DNA of 19,438 bases, taken from Actinomycetes bacterium. Its GTDB lineage: Bacteria > Actinomycetota > Actinomycetes > S36-B12 > UBA5976. The stretch covers positions 1 through 19,438 of the forward strand of contig JAJXSV010000013.1 of the NCBI GenBank assembly GCA_021784375.1. The letters are read 5' to 3'. The position numbers and the translations under genes were made by a program. The notes under the pieces are model-generated. The model was not told the DNA's origin. It ran no database searches and saw nothing but the letters and a program-made list of their open reading frames with translations. Each line of letters opens with the position of its first letter. Within the stretch, counting starts at the first letter, position 1. Of this stretch, positions 15,309 to 19,438 are shown one piece after another.

Positions 15309-15315
15309 CCTCCCC
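15309..15315 (-). promoter_or_regulatory. Strong ribosome binding site fixing the moaD GTG start
   Basis: On the minus strand GGGGAGG ends 5 nt before the GTG, deciding the short MoaD form over longer in-frame alternatives. Confidence 0.75.
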
Positions 15316-15341
15316 GACCCGAACGCTAATCGCACGCTCCG

Positions 15342-15368
15342 CCCCGGGCGAACCCCCGGCTCCCACCC
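15342..15368 (-). other. Potential G-quadruplex motif upstream of moaD
   Basis: Read on the minus strand, runs of 3, 3, 5 and 4 guanines are separated by loops of 1, 4 and 7 nt, satisfying the usual G3+N1-7 pattern. It lies about 39-65 nt upstream of the moaD start and in the divergent ccmE promoter region. High GC makes chance occurrence plausible. Confidence 0.4.
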
Positions 15369-15384
15369 GGGGGCCGGGGGTGGG
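15353..15384 (+). other. Two overlapping, mutually exclusive inverted repeats before ccmE
   Basis: CCCCCGG (15353-15359) pairs with CCGGGGG (15367-15373). Alternatively CCCACCC (15362-15368) pairs with GGGTGGG (15378-15384). Both sit upstream of the ccmE -10 box, so they would act as DNA sites rather than as part of the ccmE transcript, unless transcription starts further upstream. Confidence 0.35.
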
Positions 15385-15396
15385 TCGAAATGCCCT

Positions 15397-15402
15397 TAGA
15401 AT
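15397..15402 (+). promoter_or_regulatory. Candidate -10 box of the ccm operon
   Basis: TAGAAT fits TANNNT and lies 30 nt before the ccmE ATG at 15432, leaving room for a short leader with the GGAGG ribosome site. No TTGACA-like -35 is visible. Confidence 0.45.
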
Positions 15403-15418
15403 CTCCGGAAACGTCCAC

Positions 15419-15423
15419 GGAGG
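15419..15423 (+). promoter_or_regulatory. Ribosome binding site deciding the ccmE start
   Basis: GGAGG ends 8 nt before the ATG at 15432. It favours this start over the in-frame ATG at 15390, which overlaps the putative promoter and has no ribosome site. Confidence 0.75.
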
Positions 15424-15431
15424 TCCCGGCA

Positions 15432-15911
15432 ATGAGCAGCGAGGTGCAGACGCCCCCCGCTGCAGTCGAGCCGCCGCTCGAGGCCAGCCGTTCCCGGGCC
15501 GTCGTCGGCATCGTGCTCGGCCTGGCTGCCGTCGTCGGCATCGGCCTGATCGCCGTGTCCACCATCGGGGGCTCCGTCGTCTACTACAAGACCCCGTCCG
15601 AGATCGTGCGGCAGCACCCGGCCGACGCGGTGCGGCTCGCCGGCAAGCTGGTTGCGGGGAGCGAGGTCACGCAGAACGATGGTGCCGTGACCTTCGACGT
15701 CACCGACGGCAAGGCCACCGTGCATGTCCGCTACACGGGTGGCGCCACCACGGCGCTGCAGTCGGCCGCCCGCCCGGGCGCGCAGATGGTCGCGGAGGGC
15801 GCGCTTGCCCGCAACGGGATCTTCGAGTCCACGAACCTGATCGCCAAGTGCCCGTCCAAGTTCGCGGCCGCGGCACCCAGCACCCACGCCTCCATCGCAG
15901 CGTCGGCCTGA
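15432..15911 (+). CDS. ccmE: Cytochrome c maturation protein CcmE, Cys-type haem chaperone
   Basis: This 159-residue membrane-anchored haem chaperone receives haem from CcmC and delivers it to CcmF. One N-terminal transmembrane segment (about 23-45) is followed by VVYYKTPSEIV, a CcmE hallmark, and a beta-barrel domain with RLAGKLVAGSE and GALARNGIFES. The haem-attachment site, normally His in HxxxY, reads LIAKCPSKF: Cys140 and Phe144. A Cys variant (CxxxY) is known from Desulfovibrio and archaea, but here the axial-ligand Tyr is also replaced by Phe. The C-terminal tail after the motif is short and Ala-rich. It is the first gene of the ccm operon, 8 nt before ccmAB. The family call rests on motifs plus the ccm neighbours. 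Confidence 0.93.
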   Translation: MSSEVQTPPAAVEPPLEASRSRAVVGIVLGLAAVVGIGLIAVSTIGGSVVYYKTPSEIVRQHPADAVRLAGKLVAGSEVTQNDGAVTFDVTDGKATVHVRYTGGATTALQSAARPGAQMVAEGALARNGIFESTNLIAKCPSKFAAAAPSTHASIAASA

Positions 15912-15919
15912 CGCCCGCA

Positions 15920-17320
15920 ATGACGTCGCCAGCATCGCGACTCGTCGTGGAGGCGGTCGGCAAGGATTTCGGCCACCAGCATGCGCTGCACGACGTGAGC
16001 TTCAGTGTCGAGGAGGGCGAGTTCGTAGCCCTCATCGGTGCCAACGGCGCCGGCAAGACCACCCTGCTGCGCATCCTGGCCGGGTTGTCACGGCCCTCGT
16101 CGGGTGCGGTCCGCATCGCCGGCGTTGACTTGCAGCGCTCGGGTCCGGGCCTGCGCCGTCGCATCGGCTTCGTGTCGCACGCCTCCCTGCTCTACCCGGA
16201 GCTCACCGGTCGCGAGAACCTGGCCTTCCAGGCCGAACTCTTCGGTGTCGAGCGGCTGGAATCCGTCATCGGTGCGCTGGACGAACTGCTGGACCTGGCA
16301 CCCATCCTGGATCGACCAGCCGGCGTGCTGTCCCGCGGCAACCTGCAGCGACTCACCATCGCCCGCGCCCTGCTGCACGCGCCACGCGTGCTGCTCCTCG
16401 ATGAGCCCTTCACCGGTCTCGACGAACCCTCGGCAGCGCGTCTGCAACGCATCCTGCAGGACGTCGTGGCCTCCGGCCGCACCGTCATCATGACGACGCA
16501 CGACCGCACACTGCTCGAGGGGGGGCCGCGCAGGCTCATCCGCCTCGACGCCGGCGCGGTGGTGGAGGACCGCCCGCTCGAGCCCTTGGCGGCGACTGCC
16601 CCGGCGGCCGGCAACCCGGCCTTCCTGCAACCGCAACTGCGCATGCCCCCAGGCCTGCTCATGGCCACCGCCGTCATCGCCCGCAAGGACCTGCGCATCG
16701 AGGCCCGTTCGCGCGATGTCCTCGGCTCCGCGGGGCTGTTCGCGATCGCGGTACTCATCACCGCCAGCTTCACCTCGCCCGCCGGCGAGGCCGCCACCGG
16801 CATGGCGACCGGTGTGCTGTGGATCAGCCTGCTGTTCGCGACGCTGCTCGGCGTGGGTCGATCCACTGGCCGCGAGCACGCGGATCGCGGCATCGAAGGG
16901 CTGCTGCTCTCGCCCGTCCCCAAGTCCGCGATCTACCTGGGCAAGGCGCTGGCCAGCCTGCTCCTCCTGCTGCTGGTGGCGGTCGCCATCGTCATCATGT
17001 TCATCGTGTTCATGGCAGGCAATGCCCCGGTGCACGTGGCGGGACTGGTGGGCACCGTCATCGTCGGCACCCTGGGACTGGTCATCGTGTCGACGCTCTT
17101 CGCCGGTATCGCGCTGGGTACCCGCTTGGGCGAGTCCATGCTGCCCTTGCTCGTGATGCCCGTGGTCATCCCCCTCATGGTGGGTTCGGTGGAGCTCACG
17201 CGGCAGTCACTCGGGGGCAGCGCCGGCGGTGTGGGGATCTGGCTCGCGCTCTTGGCCGCCTTCGATGTCGCCATGCTGGTGGCGGCATTGGCGACCTTCG
17301 GCTTCGTGATCGAGGAGTGA
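15920..17320 (+). CDS. ccmAB: Fused haem exporter CcmA-CcmB (ATP-binding plus permease in one polypeptide)
   Basis: This is one open frame of 466 residues. Residues about 1-215 are a CcmA-type ATPase with Walker A GANGAGKTT (about 40-48), signature LSRGNLQRL in place of LSGGQ, Walker B VLLLDEPFTGLD and H-loop MTTHD. A linker of about 25-30 residues rich in Ala and Pro follows. Residues about 250-466 are CcmB-like, beginning VIARKDLRIEARSRD and carrying about six hydrophobic segments. Separate CcmA and CcmB are each about 200-230 residues, so the sum fits a simple gene fusion with no lost domain. In other bacteria CcmA2-CcmB(2)-CcmC-CcmD releases haem-loaded CcmE. ATG 15920 follows the ccmE stop by 8 nt without a clear ribosome site, so coupling is likely. 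Confidence 0.9.
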   Translation: MTSPASRLVVEAVGKDFGHQHALHDVSFSVEEGEFVALIGANGAGKTTLLRILAGLSRPSSGAVRIAGVDLQRSGPGLRRRIGFVSHASLLYPELTGRENLAFQAELFGVERLESVIGALDELLDLAPILDRPAGVLSRGNLQRLTIARALLHAPRVLLLDEPFTGLDEPSAARLQRILQDVVASGRTVIMTTHDRTLLEGGPRRLIRLDAGAVVEDRPLEPLAATAPAAGNPAFLQPQLRMPPGLLMATAVIARKDLRIEARSRDVLGSAGLFAIAVLITASFTSPAGEAATGMATGVLWISLLFATLLGVGRSTGREHADRGIEGLLLSPVPKSAIYLGKALASLLLLLLVAVAIVIMFIVFMAGNAPVHVAGLVGTVIVGTLGLVIVSTLFAGIALGTRLGESMLPLLVMPVVIPLMVGSVELTRQSLGGSAGGVGIWLALLAAFDVAMLVAALATFGFVIEE

Positions 17321-17325
17321 GGACG

Positions 17326-18009
17326 ATGGGTGCTTCGACAAGCGTGCGGCGCGTGCCATGGCTCGGCCTGCTGGCCGCCGGCATGCTCATCGCCTTCGCG
17401 TACATGTGCTTCTTCTACGCGCCCGAGGACGCCATCCAGGGCGCCGTGCAGCGCCTCTTCTACCCGCACGTGGGGTCGGCCTGGGTAGCCGGACTGGCCT
17501 TCTTCGTGGTGTTCGTGAGTTCCGTCGCCTACCTGCTGACCCGAGACCTCAAGTGGGATGCGCGCGCCGCCGCCTCGGCGGAGGTCGGCCTGCTGTTCAC
17601 CTCAGGGACGCTGATCCTCGGCATGCTCTGGGGCAAGGCGAGTTGGGGTGTGTACTGGGCATGGGATCCGCGACTCACCTCGGTGCTCGTGCTGTGGCTG
17701 CTCTACCTGGCCTACCAGGCCCTGCGCTCGTACGTCGTGGAGCCCACCCGACGCGCGCGCTACTCCTCGGTGCTTGGGATCGTGGCCTTCGTCGACGTGC
17801 CGATCATCTACTTCTCCATCAAGTGGTGGCGTACCCAGCACCCGTCCTATGTCATCCAGCCCGGCATGAAGGCGGCCATGCCCACGCCCATGCTGCAGAC
17901 ACTGATGTTCGGCGTGGCCACCTTCACCGTCCTCTACGCCTACTTCGCCAGCCAGCGCCTGCGCATCCAGCGGATGCAGGACACGAACCCACCGGGAGGT
18001 CCCCGATGA
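17326..18009 (+). CDS. ccmC: Haem export protein CcmC
   Basis: This 227-residue polytopic membrane protein is a haem-handling protein of the CcmC type. The WWD haem-binding motif WGVYWAWDPRLTS begins at residue 107. The two flanking haem-ligand histidines are His48 (FYPHVGSAW) and His172 (WWRTQHPSY), both in the expected loops. It should transfer haem to CcmE outside the membrane. A GAGGAG ribosome site (17312-17317) is 8 nt before the ATG, which lies 5 nt after the ccmAB stop. Its stop overlaps the start of the small ccmD-like gene. Confidence 0.95.
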   Translation: MGASTSVRRVPWLGLLAAGMLIAFAYMCFFYAPEDAIQGAVQRLFYPHVGSAWVAGLAFFVVFVSSVAYLLTRDLKWDARAAASAEVGLLFTSGTLILGMLWGKASWGVYWAWDPRLTSVLVLWLLYLAYQALRSYVVEPTRRARYSSVLGIVAFVDVPIIYFSIKWWRTQHPSYVIQPGMKAAMPTPMLQTLMFGVATFTVLYAYFASQRLRIQRMQDTNPPGGPR

Positions 18010-18119
18010 GCAACGCGACGCTGCTCACCGCCGGCTACGTGCTGGTCACGGCGCTCTATGCGGGGTACTGGATCGCGCTCAAGTTGCGGGTCTCCAAGTC
18101 CAAGCGCAGGGGGAAGTAG
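18006..18119 (+). CDS. ccmD: CcmD-like small single-pass membrane protein
   Basis: This 37-residue product has one transmembrane helix (about residues 5-28, TAGYVLVTALYAGYWIALKL) followed by a strongly basic tail SKSKRRGK, the topology of CcmD, which stabilises the CcmABC complex with CcmE. A GGGAGG ribosome site is 8 nt or so upstream, and the ATG overlaps the ccmC stop (ATGA). Position between ccmC and ccmF is the normal place for ccmD. The sequence is too short for recognition by similarity alone, so the call rests on size, topology and context. Confidence 0.78.
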   Translation: MSNATLLTAGYVLVTALYAGYWIALKLRVSKSKRRGK

Positions 18120-18122
18120 TCC

Positions 18123-19438
18123 ATGGGCCCGCTCGGAACCCTCGCGCTGTATGCCGCGGTCGCCAGCATCCTCGTCATGCTCGGCGCGGGCGTGCAGGCG
18201 GCGCGCCTTGGCAGTGTGCGGCTGGCGCGAATGACGGAGAACGCGACCCTGGCGCTCGCGGCGTCCGTCACGCTGGCCGTGCTGGCACTGCAGATCGCCT
18301 TGGTGTCACTCGATTTCCGGCTCACCTATGTGGGCGAGTACACCTCGCGCACGTTGTCGGTTCCCTATCGCATCGGCTCCATGTGGGCGGGGCAGGGTGG
18401 CTCCCTGTTGCTGTGGGCATGGATCATCGCGCTCGGCGGTGCCTTCACGGTGTTGGGGAATCGTCGCCGTGGCCTGGGCCTGAGCCCGTGGGTGTTCGTC
18501 ATCCTCGGCCTGTGCGCATCACTGTTCGTCGTACTCACCACCTTCCTGCAGAGCCCCTTCGTCGCCGCCTCGCAGGAGATCATCAACGGTGCCGGTCTGA
18601 ACCCACTGCTGCAGGACCCCCTGCAACTGATCCATCCGCTGTTCCTGTACAGCGGCTACGTGCTCATCACGGTGCCCTTCGCGGTGGTCCTGGGCTCGGT
18701 GATCGGTGGCCAGGTCTCGGGCCCGTGGGTGTCGTACGCCCGGGTGTGGTCGGTCATCGCCTGGACGTCGCTCTCCATCGGCATGCTGCTGGGGGCGCGT
18801 TGGGCCTACGCGGAGCTGGGCTGGGGCGGCTACTGGGCGTGGGATCCCGTGGAGAACGCCTCGCTCATCCCCTGGCTCGCGGGCACCGCCCTCGTGCACA
18901 CCGGACTGGCGCACCGCGATGACCGGCAGCGGGTGCGCACCTCCTCGGTGGTGCTGCTGGCGACGGTGTTCAACCTCTGCCTGTTCGGCACCTTCCTCAC
19001 GCGCTCGGGGGTCATCCAGTCGGTCCACGCGTTCGGCATCTCGAACCTGGGTCCGGTGCTCGGAGCGGCCATCGTGGTCAGCGTCATCGGCTCCGCTGCG
19101 GTCGTGGTCTGGCGGCTGCCGTCGCTGCAGCACGTCGACGCCAAGCGTCGGGCACATGGCTGGTTGGGCCAGGCCATCCTCGTGACCCTGCTCATCGCCA
19201 TGACGACCGCCGTGCTGTGGGGCACGCTCTACCCGCTGTTCGCCCGCGCCTTCCAGGGCCGCGAGGTGGCGGTGACCCCCGGCTTCTTCAAGGCGGTCGT
19301 CACGCCCATGGGCATCGGCCTGCTCGTGCTGCTCGCGGTCTCACCCCTCCTCAGGTCCCAGCGCGTCCCCGATGTGCGGCGTGAAGCGGTCGTGCGTGCT
19401 GCCCTCCTCATCGTCGTGGGTGCGGCAGCCCTGGCGCT
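18123..19438 (+). CDS. ccmF: Cytochrome c haem lyase subunit CcmF (3' partial)
   Basis: The frame runs from ATG 18123 to the right edge, about 438 residues of a protein usually near 640-660. AGGGGGA (18108-18114) is 8 nt upstream and the ATG lies 3 nt after the ccmD-like stop. CcmF landmarks are all present: MWAGQGGSLLLW, LNPLLQDPLQLIHPLFLYSGYV, the WWD motif WGGYWAWDPVENASLIPWL starting near residue 234, and LTRSGVIQSVHAFG. Many hydrophobic segments fit a polytopic membrane protein. It forms the haem lyase that attaches haem to apocytochrome c with CcmH, which would lie beyond the window together with ccmG. No defect is seen in the part present. Confidence 0.95.
   Translation, partial: MGPLGTLALYAAVASILVMLGAGVQAARLGSVRLARMTENATLALAASVTLAVLALQIALVSLDFRLTYVGEYTSRTLSVPYRIGSMWAGQGGSLLLWAWIIALGGAFTVLGNRRRGLGLSPWVFVILGLCASLFVVLTTFLQSPFVAASQEIINGAGLNPLLQDPLQLIHPLFLYSGYVLITVPFAVVLGSVIGGQVSGPWVSYARVWSVIAWTSLSIGMLLGARWAYAELGWGGYWAWDPVENASLIPWLAGTALVHTGLAHRDDRQRVRTSSVVLLATVFNLCLFGTFLTRSGVIQSVHAFGISNLGPVLGAAIVVSVIGSAAVVVWRLPSLQHVDAKRRAHGWLGQAILVTLLIAMTTAVLWGTLYPLFARAFQGREVAVTPGFFKAVVTPMGIGLLVLLAVSPLLRSQRVPDVRREAVVRAALLIVVGAAALA

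Noticed and set aside
15304..15432. Longer MoaD with about 43 extra N-terminal residues
   Set aside because: It would overlap the ccmE start and promoter; the GTG at 15303 has GGGGAGG at ideal spacing and gives the normal MoaD length.
15380..15919. Possible N-terminal extension of CcmA-CcmB in an open frame over ccmE
   Set aside because: The extension is out of frame with the well-supported CcmE and has Arg/Gly-rich shadow composition. CcmA homology begins at the ATG at 15920.
1..19438. CRISPR array, tRNA, rRNA, insertion sequence or integrase
   Set aside because: No regularly spaced repeats apart from the coding 12-bp array, no cloverleaf or rRNA-like stretch, and no transposase or integrase motif in any plausible frame.

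Overview
This window looks like chromosomal DNA from a high-GC actinobacterium (Actinomycetota). The signs are strongly G/C-biased third codon positions, tightly overlapping genes (repeated ATGA/GTGA junctions), two TANNNT -10 boxes exactly 6 nt upstream of an ATG (leaderless style), a HemD/winged-helix fusion of the NnaR type beside nirBD, and a DUF6457 gene beside molybdopterin genes. I see no rRNA, tRNA, insertion sequence, integrase or CRISPR array. Nearly all of the sequence is accounted for by coding regions; no gap exceeds about 190 bases.

Layout. (1) Positions 1-4750, plus strand: a nitrite-assimilation operon with the tail of a NirB-like flavoprotein carrying a BFD-type [2Fe-2S] domain, nirB, nirD, and a HemD-winged-helix regulator, every junction overlapping by 4 nt. 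(2) 4751-5656: a small secreted repeat protein behind a PhoP-box-like direct repeat, closed by a strong hairpin between convergent genes. (3) 5680-7401, minus strand: a phosphodiester-glycosidase-like lipoprotein and a minimal thioredoxin-reductase-like flavoprotein. (4) 7571-9072, plus: a two-gene ABC transporter behind a convincing leaderless promoter. (5) 9135-13212, plus: an FGGY kinase, a GlpA-like FAD dehydrogenase with a BFD-type iron-sulfur tail, and a second FAD/NAD oxidoreductase, an arrangement like glycerol-3-phosphate oxidation operons. (6) 13312-15303: DUF6457, moaB and moaA (plus), and moaD (minus) for molybdenum cofactor. (7) 15432 to the right edge, plus: a System I cytochrome c maturation operon, ccmE, a fused ccmA-ccmB, ccmC, ccmD-like and ccmF (cut by the window edge).

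How they fit together. NirBD reduces nitrite to ammonium using siroheme, whose precursor comes from the HemD reaction. The upstream flavoprotein is of the type that feeds electrons to assimilatory nitrate reductase, a molybdenum enzyme that would need the moa genes. The ccm genes export and attach haem to periplasmic c-type cytochromes. The window therefore reads largely as a neighbourhood for redox enzymes and their cofactors, although the groups are probably separate transcription units. The most unusual features are the single-polypeptide CcmA-CcmB, a CcmE with Cys-x3-Phe at the haem site, and System I maturation itself in what appears to be an actinobacterium.
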